Source: Purshia tridentata (lineage: Eukaryota > Streptophyta > Magnoliopsida > Rosales > Rosaceae). From it: a stretch of DNA of 64,000 nt. The notes beneath the pieces are model-generated. The model saw only the letters and a program-made list of their open reading frames with translations. It searched no databases and was not told the DNA's origin. Below are positions 22,251 through 34,641 of this stretch, piece by piece. Within the stretch, counting starts at the first letter, position 1. Every line of letters starts with the position of its first letter. Location of the stretch: assembly GCA_003254885.1 (NCBI GenBank), contig QANT01002862.1, positions 1-64,000 on the forward strand, read 5' to 3'. The position numbers and the translations under genes were made by a program.

Positions 22251-22952
22251 TGATACTATTAGCTATCATCGATCAATTTCAGTATGATCACATTTACATT
22301 TTCATTTCAGTACTGCAAATGCAATCAAATTTATTCACAAATATATAAGGGTGTTTCATTTATTAAAACTTTGTGCACTCTAAACCCCATTTCTTTCAAA
22401 GCATTATTCGTTTACCATATATTTCATAGTCTGCTTTTATGGAATTTATTTCTAGAGAAATAGATGTGCAAAGAACAATTGGAAATATCAATAGAAACCC
22501 CTTAAAAATGGGAGGGTCTATTTGTACCCAACAGATTCCACTTTCTCCCCAGAACAAAATAATTTTTTGATAATGAGTAGTTTGCCCTCATTTATACCCA
22601 CTAACAAAATTGTGAAGCTCCCCACCCTTGGGTTGGGCCAGTGGTTTTGCTGGCTGGCAGTACAACTGGATTTTTAAAATTACATGGGTACAAAGAGGAA
22701 TTTGTTGGGTACAAGTAGACCTTCGTTTTGCAATTGGATGGCTCATACCAAAGGCCGGCCCAAAACAATTGCATAAATCATTTAAGCCATGTATCCAAAA
22801 CAAGGAAGCGTTCATTTAACCCATCTCTCCAGAGAGCCCAAAGGGACTGAACACGTAACTCCAATCTGGATTGAATAACAGACCTAAAGCTAAAACCCTA
22901 ACAATCTCTCTTGCTTCCTCTCCGTGCATCAATCACATTGCGGCCACTTCAG

Positions 22953-22993
<41 letters not shown>

Positions 22994-23457
22994 TCAGTCT
23001 CTCTCGCTCTACTTTTTCAGACCCTCGGTTCGTATAACTACTACCAGTGATGTGAACTTTATGTGAATTCTGTCCTTTCTCGATGAATCGCACAAATGAA
23101 TATTGTATTCTGCAATTCGTTGAAATTTTGGACGCCATCTCTCTCATAGATCTTGGATTCAGAAGAAGTTTGAAAGTTTTGCCGTATTAAACTCCAGTGT
23201 CTCCGTCTAAACGAGTTCGATTTATCGTATTGAAGTTCTTAATCATTGTTTGATGATAGATTGTCAATGTGTATATCTATATGTGGTGGCCGATTTCAAA
23301 ATTATGTATCAATTTTCTTTTGTGGATTTTGTTGGGGGGAATTTGAGATTGATTTGCAAATGTTTTTGTCTGATTACTCGTTGTAAGTGGACTGTTTGGA
23401 TTTAGATGATCTGTTGGCCAATTGCAATTATCACAACATGGAAGTTTTATGTTTCAG
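22953..23457 (+). other. Probable 5' UTR intron of eIF3A, beginning with a CT microsatellite
   Basis: A donor AG|GTAC at 22953 is followed at once by a (CT)18 run (22956-22991). An acceptor TTTATGTTTCAG ends at 23457, 23 bases before the ATG. A leader intron this close to the start is common in plant translation genes. The boundaries are inferred from sequence only. Confidence 0.6.
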
Positions 23458-23480
23458 GCTGCTGAAGTTTGGACTCAAAC

Positions 23481-26400
23481 ATGTCGAATTTTGCAAAACC
23501 AGAAAATGCATTGAAGCGAGCGGAAGGTGAGCTATGGTTGATTTATGGCCTGTTGGCTAAATATACATGTATATTAAGGTTTTTTAATGAAATAAGTTAA
23601 TTGCATATCAATTTTCTGGTGTCTGCATCGCCCTTTGTATTTGAATTGACGGTTGTAATGTGTGGTTGCAGAGTTGATCAATGTTGGGCAGAAGCAAGAT
23701 GCATTGCAATCACTTCATGATCTGATCACCTCGAAGAGATATCGAGCATGGCAAAAACCGCTTGAACGGATTATGTTTAAATATGTAGAGCTTTGTGTTG
23801 ACTTGCGTAAGGGTAGGTTCGCCAAGGACGGTCTTATTCAGTACCGCATTATATGTCAACAAGTAAATGTCAGTTCCTTGGAAGAGGTTATCAAGCACTT
23901 CATGCATTTATCAACTGAGAAAGCCGAGCAGGCTCGTACTCAGGCTCAAGCCCTGGAAGAAGCACTTGATGTTGATGACCTTGAAGCTGATAAAAGGCCA
24001 GAGGATTTGATGCTGAGCTATGTCAGTGGAGAGAAAGGAAAAGATAGGTCTGACCGTGAAGTTGTGACACCATGGTTCAAGTTTCTTTGGGAAACCTACA
24101 GAACAGTGCTGGAGATCTTACGAAATAACTCAAAATTGGAGGCACTTTATGCGGTAATTTTTCTTTTTGTTCAGAACAGAATTTCAATTGATTTTTTGGG
24201 TTTTTCTGTTTCTAGTCATCTTTATAACTTGAAATATCCTAGCAGTAAAAACAACTCAGTAATTAATACGGCTTCTCTAGATTATTAAGTGTTTTACAAG
24301 GTTCCAGTATTTTTTTTTCATATCTTAGCAGTAAAAACAATTCAGTAATTAAGTAGGCTTCTCTAGATTATTAGTGTTCTCCATGGTCTTATTGCTTCTA
24401 TTGCCATTGAGAGGATTTGCATAGCATTGTTGCTTGTTCATGGTGTAGAGCCTGGTTGAGATTTAGCTAAATTTGTATAGAAGACTTGTTCTTGTCACAA
24501 AGGGCCAAATTAATGGATTTCAAACAATCAGTAGCTGAAATCTTGAAATATTTTTATTTGGTCAACACTTCCTAGATCATGCAAAGGACCTACTATATGT
24601 TTCTTTCTCCATGCGGCTATGGCAACCTCCAGTAGAGTTTGAAGGATATATAGTTCATGATTTTGCTTTATACCTTTAATTTGTTTTAGATAATTTTTGT
24701 TACGGAAAGATAAATGTTGTCACTTCTTTTCTAGCCTTCCACCTCATGGATTATCCAGTATCACACTGCCAATCTTGTTTTGTGCTTTTACCATCTCTGG
24801 CACCATTTATAACATAACATATATGTCATGTTTGAGTAAACTGTCTACTTTGATATGGTGTACTTGTGTGGTTTGTGCTGAATAGTATTATACAGTTTAT
24901 CGTAATAATTAAGATTTCTGTTCCCTAAAAGCGGCTATGGAGTCTTATTGAAATTTTTAATTTATAGATGACGGCACATCGAGCCTTTCAGTTCTGCAAG
25001 CAATACAAAAGAAAGACGGAGTTTCGCAGGTTATGTGAAATCATCAGGAACCACTTGGCAAATCTGAACAAATATAGAGATCAAAGAGACCGACCAGATC
25101 TAACTGCACCCGAGAGCTTGCAACTGTATCTCGATACAAGATTTGAGCAGCTGAAGATAGCTACTGAACTTGAACTTTGGCAGGTGCCTGAAATTTTTTT
25201 GGACATTTATTTATGTGTGGATTCTATAAAAAAAGTGCAAAATCTGTCAATTTGCTTGTGAACTTTGTCGATTTCTCACAATGCTTTTTTCCTGATGTTA
25301 CCTGCAGGAAGCATTTCGTTCCATTGAAGATATTCATGGATTGATGTGCATGGTTAAGAAAACCCCCAAGGCATCCCTGATGGTGGTTTATTACGCCAAA
25401 TTAACTGAAATTTTTTGGATTTCAGCTAGCCATCTTAATCATGCATATGCATGGTTCAAGCTCTTCATGCTTCAAAAGAACTTTAACAAGAACTTAAGCC
25501 AGAAGGATTTGCAGTTGATAGCATCATCTGTTGTCTTGGCTGCTCTTTCAGTTGCTCCCTATGATCAGACACATGCTGCATCTCATTTGGAACTTGAAAA
25601 TGAAAAAGAGCGCAATTTAAGGATGGCAAATCTAATTGGATTTAATCTTGAACCCAAACTTGACAGAGGAGATGTGGTATTGTCATTTGTTTTTGTTTTT
25701 GTGTTTGTTTTGATTTCAGTTTTTGAATGGTTCTTCATTCTGATCATGTGCTCTTTATCCAGCTTTCAAGATCATCTCTTCTTTCGGAATTGGTGAGTTT
25801 GCAGTCGTCTGTTTTATTGTTTACATAGTTAATTGAACTTCATTCCTTTGCTTGTGATGAACATAGGCAATTATTAGTTTCTTAAAGAGGATGTGTTTTC
25901 TTTTATTTTTGGACTTTACTTTGGGACCAGCTTTCCAAAATGCTGGTTAGGTTATCATTAATTAGTGAAATTATTTTCAAGTTATTAATAGATTTGTATG
26001 CTTATCTTTTTATTCAAATTCAAATAGCTTTTTTTTCTATCCCTTTGTCGTCTAGTAATACTGTCCATTTCATGATGTGTCACATGGTCTGATTTGGGTG
26101 TTGTTTTCAGGTCGCCAAAGGTGTTCTGAGCTGTGCAACTCAGGAAGTTAAAGATCTTTACCATCTTGTGGAGCATGAATTTCTACCTCTAGATCTTGCT
26201 TTAAAGATGCAACCACTGTTAACCAAAATCTCAAAATTTGGGGGTAAACTTGCTTCAGCTTCTTCTGTTCCAGAAGTGCAACTGTCTCAATATGTCCCCA
26301 CCCTTGAGAAGCTTGGTACTCTGAGGTTGCTCCAGCAGGTCTGTGGATTTTTCAGTTTCTTAATTGAATCAAAATAGTACCCTTTCATTTATATAATTTT

Positions 26401-29400
26401 AACTTGATTGTTAATTCTTCTCTCTCAACACTTTTCAGGTATCTCAAGTGTATCAGACAATGAAGATTGAATGCTTATCCAAGATAGTTCCGTTTTACAA
26501 TTTTTCTGTTGTTGAGAAGATTTATGTGGATGCTGTTAAACATAATTTTATAGCTATGAAAGTTGACCATATGAAGGGTGTTATGCTCTTTGGTAATGTG
26601 GTAAGTTATAGCTAGCACTTTCCTGCGCTTATGTTGCTTTGTGTATATTGTAATTTCTTTCAGACATATTGACAAATACTGAAACTATATTGGCAGATAT
26701 GAATATTTGACAACTTAGTCTTTGGACACTTACTTGAATACTACCAGTATATTCATGATGTAATAGTTGAGTGATATAAGTTATATAGGCGAATGCAATT
26801 ATCTGATGTTAAAACTTAATATTTAAATAATTTACTCTGGATATATTTAAAGGTTGCTTATTGTCAAAAAAACTTACTGAATGCATGCTGGGTAGGAGAT
26901 TGCAGGTTTTTGATTTGGGTACTAAATCATCTTAGGAATGTTATCAATCTTTCTCATTTAGGTTGGCCATTCAAGTTTTGCCTTTAGATTTGGATACACG
27001 TGTTTATGCATTTCCTTTGTTTTTGCTTCTGATTCCCAACCTATAAGAAAGACGGGTAGAGTAGTGGAGAGAACTATTCTCAAGATAGCAAGCAAAAGGA
27101 TAAGCTTATCTCTCTCTCTCTCTCTCTCTCTCCCCCTCTCTTTCTAAATATGGGCATTGTTGCCTGCACCGTCATTACATAAGTTCTTCCTGTCGTACAA
27201 GTTACAATTTGACTGTCTTCTTTCGCTGAAAATTTCAGGGACTGGAGTCTGATGGGCTTCGAGATCACTTGACTAATCTTGCTGAGTCTTTAAATAAAGC
27301 AAGGGCTATGATATACCCTCCTCTAAAGAGAGCTTCAAAAATAGGTGAAATTCTACCTTCTTTGGCTGATACTGTTGATAAGGAACATAAAAGACTTCTT
27401 GCAAGGAAATCAATCATTGAGAAAAGGAAGGAAGAACAAGAACGTCAACTTCTGGAAATGGTATACTTGTATATTTTTCTAACTTGAGTTGGTGGCTTGC
27501 AATTCATAATCTATTAGAGGGTGGAAATGGACAAAATTGAGGCTAAGCTTTGAATTTTCCTTTTTAAGGAACGTGAGGAAGAGTCAAGGAGGCTCAAACT
27601 GCAGAAGATAACAGAAGAGGCAGAGCAGAAGAGGCTTGCAAGTGAGTATGAACAAAGGAAGAATCAAAGGATCCTAAAGGAAATAGAGGAGAGGGAACTT
27701 GAAGAAGCACAGGCGCTACTTCAGGAAGCACGCAGTAGAAAGAAGGGAAAGAAGCCAATCTTGGAAGGAGTGAGTAAAAGTTGTATCATTTAATAATGAT
27801 TTATGATTTATATGGAAGGGATAATTTTATCAATTTTTTGTTTATACAGGAAAAGGTGACTAAGCAATCTTTGATGGAGTTGGCCCTCAGTGAACAGCTC
27901 AGGGAGAGGCAGGAAATGGAGAAGAAATTGCTAAAACTTGCTAAAACAATGGATTACTTGGAAAGAGCAAAAAGAGAAGAGTCTGCTTCTCTGATTGATG
28001 CTGCATATCAACAACGTTTAGTGGAAGAGAGGGTGCTTCATGAACGTGAACAACAGGTATATATAACATTTACATTTTGTATTTAGGTTAGGTACCCCTT
28101 TAAACTTTGCCCATCATATCATGCTCTTAATCACTTTTTCACTCAGTTTTGCCACTCAATTTTCGTTGTAATTTTCCTTTCAATGTTGGGCCTGGCCCAC
28201 TGTTTTTCCTTTTTTTTAAGTTTCTGTTGCTTTTGACCCCTTAATGATTGCACTATCATTTCCAGTTCTTTTCCCTTACAATTCATGTTGATTTTATACT
28301 TGCCAATATGCTAACCGTAATTCATTATGCTGCTTTGCAGCTGGAAATTGAGCTGAGCCAACAGTGCCATGAAGGAGATCTCAAGGAGAAGAATAGGCTA
28401 ACGCGGATGTTGGACAATAAGGTGAGTTTGCAGTTTTATCTGACATAACCATGTAGGTTTTACAACTTCAGAAAAATTATAATCATTTTATGCACTGCCC
28501 CAAAACACATTCATATTTCATCAAAATTTAAAAGTTTTGCTTCTCTAATGCTTTTAAACAAAAGTTCATACAACTCCTACTGGTTTTTTGTGTTAACATG
28601 GAATTTGTTAGCTCACATGTATGGTAGAGATTGTTTAGAACAAGTGATGTTTGATGCTGGGAAACAAATTGAACTTTTTTTTCTTTGGCAGAACATCTTC
28701 CAGGAAAGGGTGATGCATCGTAGGCAGTCAGAATTTGACAGACGGAGGACAGAGAGAGAGGAACAAATCAGTCAAATGATCCAGGCCAGGAAACAGGAGA
28801 GGGATGCAATGAGAAAGAAGATCTTCTATGTGAGATCTGAAGAGGAAAGACTAAAAAAGCTGCATGAAGAAGAGGAAGCACGCAAGCGCGAAGGTATGTT
28901 TTCTTGCAAACAATTTAGTTTATCAAGCACTCTAAGAGGAATAGAGCATCTTCTCTGTGAGACTATGAAATCATTTGAAATAATTGTATCAAACATGAAT
29001 TGAAGTATCTGTTGTCCTTGTTTATTACTATTTTGATTCCTACAATTGTTCTAGTAGTTTCTCATTTAATTAAGGGAAAAATCAATTAATTGTATTATGT
29101 TTCCAACCTTTCTAAATGATTTTCCATTATTATGGCTCCTACACTTATTATACCTTGGTTTTTTCTGTGTATCAATTATTGTCATTTTGGACCATGCAGA
29201 AGCCGAGAAGCGAAGGAAAGAAGAAGCTGAACGCAGGGCAAAATTGGACGAGATTGCTGAAAGGCAGAGGCAAAGAGAGAGGGAATTAGAAGAAAAGGAA
29301 AGGCTGAGGAGAGAAGCACTTTTGGGGAGATCGACTGAGCCTTCTAGGCCTTCTGAGCCTCGTCCAGTTGAGCCTCCTGCTGCTGCTGCACCATCAGCTG

Positions 29401-29621
29401 CTGGGAAATATGTGCCTAAGTTTCGGCAAGGGGGAGCTGAAGCCACTGCACAGGCTCTACCAGAACCTGATCGTAGGGGCATCAGGTTACATGACCGCCC
29501 GCCCCAGTCAAATGATAGGTGGCGCAATGACAGTGACGAGCGAAGACCACCTCTCTTTGGTGGTGGAGCAAGATCCACTTGGTCCTCATCCAGGGTACCA
29601 CCACGTGGAACAGACCGCTGA
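23481..29621 (+). CDS. EIF3A: Eukaryotic translation initiation factor 3 subunit A
   Basis: Largest scaffold subunit of cytoplasmic eIF3, which binds the 40S subunit and organises mRNA recruitment. The 955-aa product starts [20 protein letters not shown], continues through the helical TPR-like/PCI region (about 1-500, with [20 protein letters not shown] and a conserved [19 protein letters not shown] segment), then a long charged Lys/Glu/Arg coiled coil (about 540-850), and a Pro/Ala/Arg-rich tail ending [15 protein letters not shown]. Exons: 23481-23526, 23672-24153, 24968-25183, 25308-25676, 25763-25792, 26111-26338, 26439-26600, 27239-27460, 27569-27769, 27850-28056, 28341-28421, 28692-28893, 29200-29621. 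The 30-bp exon 5 restores the conserved [12 protein letters not shown]. The gene looks intact. Confidence 0.97.
24234..24386. repeat. Tandem duplication in eIF3A intron 2
   Basis: About 67 bases (24234-24301, starting ATATCCTAGCAGTAAAAACA) recur at 24320-24386 with a handful of differences and a 18-bp spacer. It is intronic and has no evident coding effect. Confidence 0.8.
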
Positions 29622-30508
29622 TCGCGTGGTTTGGTTGCATATGCTTGATCCGGGTGCAATTTTGAATTCATTAAGCCGGGAATATTTCGAGTGAACTAAG
29701 AATTTTATTTTTTTAATATAAGTATTCAAAGACCTAGTAGAGCTCTGTTACTTTGTCCTTTTTGCTTTTAATTCTCTCTTCCCCCTGTTTCTTTTGCGAC
29801 TGTCTTCGCATTGAATTCTCATTGTAATGTTGAAAATTCAGACTTGAAGTTAGTTTTGTTCACACCCGGGCTTATGTTTCGAATCTTTTTCAACTTGTTT
29901 TCTTTGCTTGGTTGCATGCTTTCAGTAGTGGTCGTATCGTTGCTTCTCAAGGCTGATTTCTTTATATACATTCATCCTCTATTTCAATAAGCCCAAAAAA
30001 GATGCTGAACAATTTTTAATGGTGGTTATACTTCTCCTCACAATAACTTAATGAACTACAAAACAACAAAATATTAAAAAATTGTTTGTGCTAGCCTTCA
30101 GTTTTTTTGAAGTTTTCCTATACAAGTATAAAAAATATTTTTTCAGGGTGATTTGATAATATCTAACCTTCATCTAAAACTGCTAATCACTAATTAACTT
30201 AATACGCCACTAATCACTTGACTCTGAACTGACTACTTTTATAATTTGTATGTGTCCTGACACGTCACTGACCCCATTATTAAAGAAGCTGAGTACCCGA
30301 TCCGATTCCGACTGTCCGAGACTCCGAGTCCGAGTGCATATATAATTTATATAAATGAAAAAAATAAAAAACTGAGAAAAAGAGTAAAAAGAAATGTGGC
30401 CACTTCTTATTTCTTAAACCCTCACTTTCAGTCCGTCGCTCCCTCTAACAGCTAAACCCTCCTTCAACCCATTCGCTTTTCCTAAACTGACTGAGTTTTC
30501 AGTTGGAA
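29622..30508 (+). promoter_or_regulatory. eIF3A 3' region and mtSSB promoter
   Basis: Noncoding spacer. The left part holds the eIF3A 3' UTR. The right part, with a run of CCGA-type words (about 30298-30335) and AAACCCTC words close to the start (about 30416-30460), is the mtSSB promoter and leader. I see no other gene. Confidence 0.5.
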
Positions 30509-30581
30509 ATGAGTTCAGTCGCTTTGAGATTTGCTAAGTTTAGGAGAGTCTCTGTTCCTTCCTCGCCCACCTCCTCGCTTG

Positions 30582-30620
<39 letters not shown>

Positions 30621-32479
30621 ATATTAGTTTTGTGTATTTGTGTGTATGAATTTGCAATTTGTAGTGCTTATTTCTGATTTACTATTCGATATCTGTTTAA
30701 TATGTTTATTTTGTTTATGGGTTTCTTTGGGTTGAGTTCAAACCCTTTCTGAATGGAATATGTTTCACACATACAAGTTTGTACAAAACTAAATGATGTT
30801 GTTGGTTGATATGCTGTCTAATTTGGTTTTTTATGGTAATTTGACCTGTAGCGGTGAGTCTGCAAAGATGCTCAAAGTTGTGGTGCTCAGGTAGCTCATC
30901 TGACAGTGAAAATGATGACACAAAGAAAAATGAGGCTGAAAAAGATTTTGACGATTTCCTTGGTGACAAGAAAGATTTCAATTTGCAAGCCCAAGGTGTG
31001 GATCCCAAGAGGGGTTGGGGATTTCGCGGTGTGCACAAGGTATTTCATGTTTGGCTTCTGTAAAAGACATTATACGTGTGCATTATGACATAACATGTAA
31101 AGATTTTTGGGGTCTCAGACAAAGGATTGCTCTAGATATATAAGCCTAACACAACCTTTTAGTTCCATTTGGGACACAAAGAACAATGGTGTAGGGATTC
31201 TTCTTTCATGTTTTTTATACGATGTTTATGCCAGGCTGTGCTGAATTTATGCAGGCAATTATTTGTGGAAAAGTTGGGCAAGCCCCCGTGCAGAAGATCT
31301 TGAGGAATGGACGAAGCTTAACTATCTTCACGGTTGGGACAGGGGGCATGTTTGACCAAAGAATAGTGGGAGCAACTGATTTGCCAAAACCTGCTCAATG
31401 GCATCGAATTGCTGTGCATAATGAAGCACTTGGTGCTCTGGCGGTTAAACAAATTGTTAAAAAGTACATGTCCATTTTTCTTTTTCTTTTTTTAAGATGA
31501 ATGAAGTTTCTATATATATTGTTTCTCTAATGGTTAGAGGTTAAATGCAGTTCATCAGTATATGTTGAGGGTGACATTGAAACTAGAGTTTACAACGACA
31601 GCATCAACGGTGAAGTTAAAAATATTCCGGAGATATGTGTTCGCTATGATGGTATAAAAACCAGTATTACAATTTTTTTTTTCTAGATCTTTTTTTTAAA
31701 ATTTATAAATTGTGTTTTCCAATTTGGCAGTGTTTATGGATTTACTTGTGTTTCTTACATATACTCTTGCTCCATTTACATTTATATTCCAATATTTTGT
31801 CGCAATGAGATAACTTGGGAGGATACAATTAGTTTTAACATAGAATATTGTCGATCTATGAAGTTCATTTACTTTGAGCTTCTGTTGTGGATGAATAAAC
31901 ATTTGCACGAAGACTTACATATTTGTTACCCTGTTCCGCATCGGTAGAAAGTGTGTGAACATGGCAAAGCAAAGTTGAAAGCATAATATCAATGTTTAGC
32001 ATGGCTTGAAAGGCCTACCCTATCCCTCCAAACCTCCTCCAAAATGAAGAAAAGAAAACTGAAAAAATATTCATGTTATGTAGATCGTATTTTATCCATT
32101 TATTGCCCTTTGATATTAACAATGTGAAATTCCTTATAGTGTTATTTTTACACTTCAGGGAAGATTCGTGTTATAAATACTGGAGCAAGCATCAGCAGTA
32201 ATTCCTTGGATGATCTGCGTAAGTTCCTAAGTTCCTTTCACTTTTTCTTTTTCATTTTGCTTTTCTAAGTATCTGCAAATGGCATGATCCGCTATTAAAT
32301 AGTAATGTACTCTCTCACTATCCCACCATGAGACGTGATGGACAATATACATTACAGCAAATGTCATCAGTGCTTCTGTATATCAAACTGTCAGTGTACG
32401 AGTTATATGATTTCATGTTCGACATTAATATTTTGATCAATGTGCTCATCTGTTAATGGCAGGAGAAGAACTGCTTTAG
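30509..32479 (+). CDS. MTSSB: Mitochondrial single-stranded DNA-binding protein
   Basis: OB-fold protein that coats single-stranded DNA during organelle DNA replication and repair. The 215-aa product has a basic, Ser/Arg-rich N-terminus (MSSVALRFAKFRRVSVPSSP) fitting a mitochondrial presequence, an acidic linker, then the SSB core: VDPKRGWGFRGVHKAIICGK, GQAPVQKILRNGRSLTIFTV, GTGGMF, AQWHRIAVHNE, SSVYVEGDIETRVYNDS and a short end DDLREELL. Exons: 30509-30581, 30852-31039, 31255-31463, 31551-31651, 32159-32218, 32463-32479. Exon 1 uses a weak donor (G|GTTCTC) that runs straight into a CT microsatellite (30585-30617). The exon sum is a clean 216 codons including stop, and the join matches the presequence-to-core layout of plant homologues. 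Confidence 0.93.
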
Positions 32480-33475
32480 CTAACAGTTTATTGGCAAGTT
32501 TTGGAAAACTCAGCCTTGGAAAGGGAAAGCAGCTCAAGCCACATTTGTAGGAAACAGATATTATATTTGCTAGTCTGGTTGTAACCCAGCGAAGGAAAAA
32601 TGCTTGAGTATTTATTTTTCATTGTCTAGATATATCCCCCAGTTCATTAGTTGCTCTTCAGTTTTCACTTTCTTTCCCCAGTGAATGATGTCTCTCTTGG
32701 AGAAGGGAGGGGTGTTTAACAACGAGATCAATATTTAAAGACTATTTAATGTATTCCATTATTTTACTTTTTTCCATGTGATTCAACTTCTATTACTACT
32801 GGAATTTTGTTGAAAGTTTACCTATGTCATCACCTATTTTTTTCGCATTCTCATAGTGATAAAAGGACGTTGGCTTGGCAATATGGTCAAACTAGAAAAC
32901 ATATGCCATGGTAAGGGTGGCCAGAGAAATGGGTTAGATTCAGATAGGTTAAGAGGCTGTGATCATTCTAAAATATAATATAACCATCCAGAAGGTATCT
33001 CAAATGTAGGTTCTGTTGCTTCAAAAGCCAAAACAACCAGCTTCCATTCTGCCTCGAAATGTGCCATGGAGTAAAAGAAACTTTTGAAACATGACTTCTT
33101 TCTGGGACGTTTCAAGTTTCTTGAGGCCAAATGGAGAGCTGTACATCATAAGCTATGAGCCTATGATCAACAAAGAATTAAAGGAAACACGATAATTTGA
33201 TTTCTATTAAATATTGGGAATGCTTATTATTCTACCGCGGTGATCGACTTTTTTTTGTTCACTGTATGAGGAGGAAAATTCTATGGTTTGTTCACTATAT
33301 GAGAAAGAAAATTCTACTATGCAAACACTGTAGTTTTTTTTTATATGTTGATGTTCATAAATTCACTCTTTCATTACTAAGATATAGATTCTCCACCATT
33401 AAATATGTCTGTATAACATAAAATGTTGTTGTGGGAAAATAATAGGCTACAGTGATCAATATGAAAGATGCGATC

Positions 33476-33508
33476 ATAATGCATGATATTTTACGCATCA
33501 TGCATTAT
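33476..33508. repeat. Perfect 12-bp inverted repeat (hairpin) with RY-type CATGCA words
   Basis: ATAATGCATGAT (33476-33487) and its exact reverse complement ATCATGCATTAT (33497-33508) flank a 9-nt loop. Each arm holds a CATGCA/TGCATG word of the kind bound by B3 factors. It lies about 1 kb past mtSSB. Its function is unknown. Confidence 0.7.
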
Positions 33509-34557
33509 ACACATGCTATTTTGTCTTAAAATTAAAAGGATTGTCCTTAGCCCTTGTCCTGTTTCAAATGTTATACCTTTAGGATACTTTTAACATATGA
33601 ATGCAAATCCTATATATAGACTGTAGTTTTGAATGGTTAACTAACAAACAACACAAGTGGAGTTTGTGGTTGGTTTAGTGGGGACTGGGAATAAGACCCT
33701 TTTTTTTTTTTTTTTAACAAACGGGTCATGGCTATATATCTACATCTCTCTCCCTTGTGAAGCAGCAATATTTATATGATTGCTAAAAAGTAGCAATGTG
33801 ATGGCCTAATGATATAAGTTTACACATCTTACACTACCAATATTCCCAAAATGTATGTGTCTTTATGGAGGCCACTTTAGGAAATGGGTGCCCCACTGCC
33901 TCCTCAAAGGGTAAATTGCACTATCAAGATGTTTGGCATCATGTCCCAGCCTAATTTTAGAGTTTATTTGACAGACTGACAGGTGTTGAGTGTAGGAAGT
34001 ACTAGATTATCTTTGTCCTTAAAGTCTTGAACCTTGATTTCTCTATTTTTAATTCATTTTCATGCTACTTGCCATCTTGTGATTCCTCTGCGGTTGCTAC
34101 TTAATGAATGCCAGCAAATCTAGATACAAATCATACAATACAATATGTTGGGAATTCTAGGGAATGAGACTCATTAATTGTAAATGAAAAAGGTGGAGGT
34201 AGCTAGCTAGTCCCCCTAGTACCAAAAAAATAACAGGTAGGTAGCCACTTGAAAGCAGCAAATTAGCTTCTCTATTCATGGGGTGCCATTCAGATTCAAA
34301 TTAATGATATTAATTAATTAATTCTTTTGGTAATTAGAATTTGTAGGTATATGCAATGGTATTTCTTCATCTCTATTCATTCATTCAAACTTTATATCGT
34401 ACTGACAGCTGTTGCCACACCTTTGTTGATGATTATTATTTGTGAAAGAATCATTATTCATTCTGCACAAAAAGGAGATGTATTCTAGTCTATAAATATA
34501 ACTTGCATAAGTATAGTTTAACGTACATGCCCTTGATTAACTAATTCTGTGATTCAC

Positions 34558-34566
34558 TATAAATAG
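34558..34566 (+). promoter_or_regulatory. TATA box of the WAK-like gene
   Basis: TATAAATAG lies 84 bases before the start codon, implying transcription from about 34590 and a leader of about 50 bases. Confidence 0.65.
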
Positions 34567-34641
34567 ACATTTACCTCTCAGCATTTCTTGCTTTCTTCTC
34601 TGTGTCTGTAGGGGTGTGTTCCTCAAGTAGTAAATTTAACT

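Larger units (their letters stand above)
21033..22900. other. Spacer upstream of the small gene and of eIF3A, holding relics
   Basis: AT-rich spacer with no intact gene. It holds a 24-bp unit repeated about three times (21683-21752), an F-box relic (21952-22050) and a decayed duplicate of the small gene's 3' end (22128-22250). Toward eIF3A there are TGGGCC/GGCCCA site-II-like motifs (about 22634 and 22757) and an AAACCCTAA telo-box (22893-22901), a pairing typical of plant translation-gene promoters. Confidence 0.6.
32480..34641. other. Intergenic spacer with WAK-like gene promoter at its right end
   Basis: About 2.2 kb without a gene. It holds the mtSSB 3' UTR, a 36-bp imperfect tandem repeat (about 33254-33327, TTGTTCACTRTATGAG unit), a perfect hairpin (33476-33508), T-rich low-complexity sequence (about 33701-33717) and the promoter of the WAK-like gene with a good TATA box. 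Confidence 0.6.

Noticed and set aside
29066-29671. 201-codon minus-strand frame across the eIF3A last exon
   Set aside because: It is an antisense shadow of the conserved charged eIF3A C-terminus with no independent support.
33197-33421. 74-codon frame in the mtSSB-WAK spacer
   Set aside because: Low-complexity and partly formed by a short tandem repeat (FVHYMRKKIL); no similarity or gene signals.
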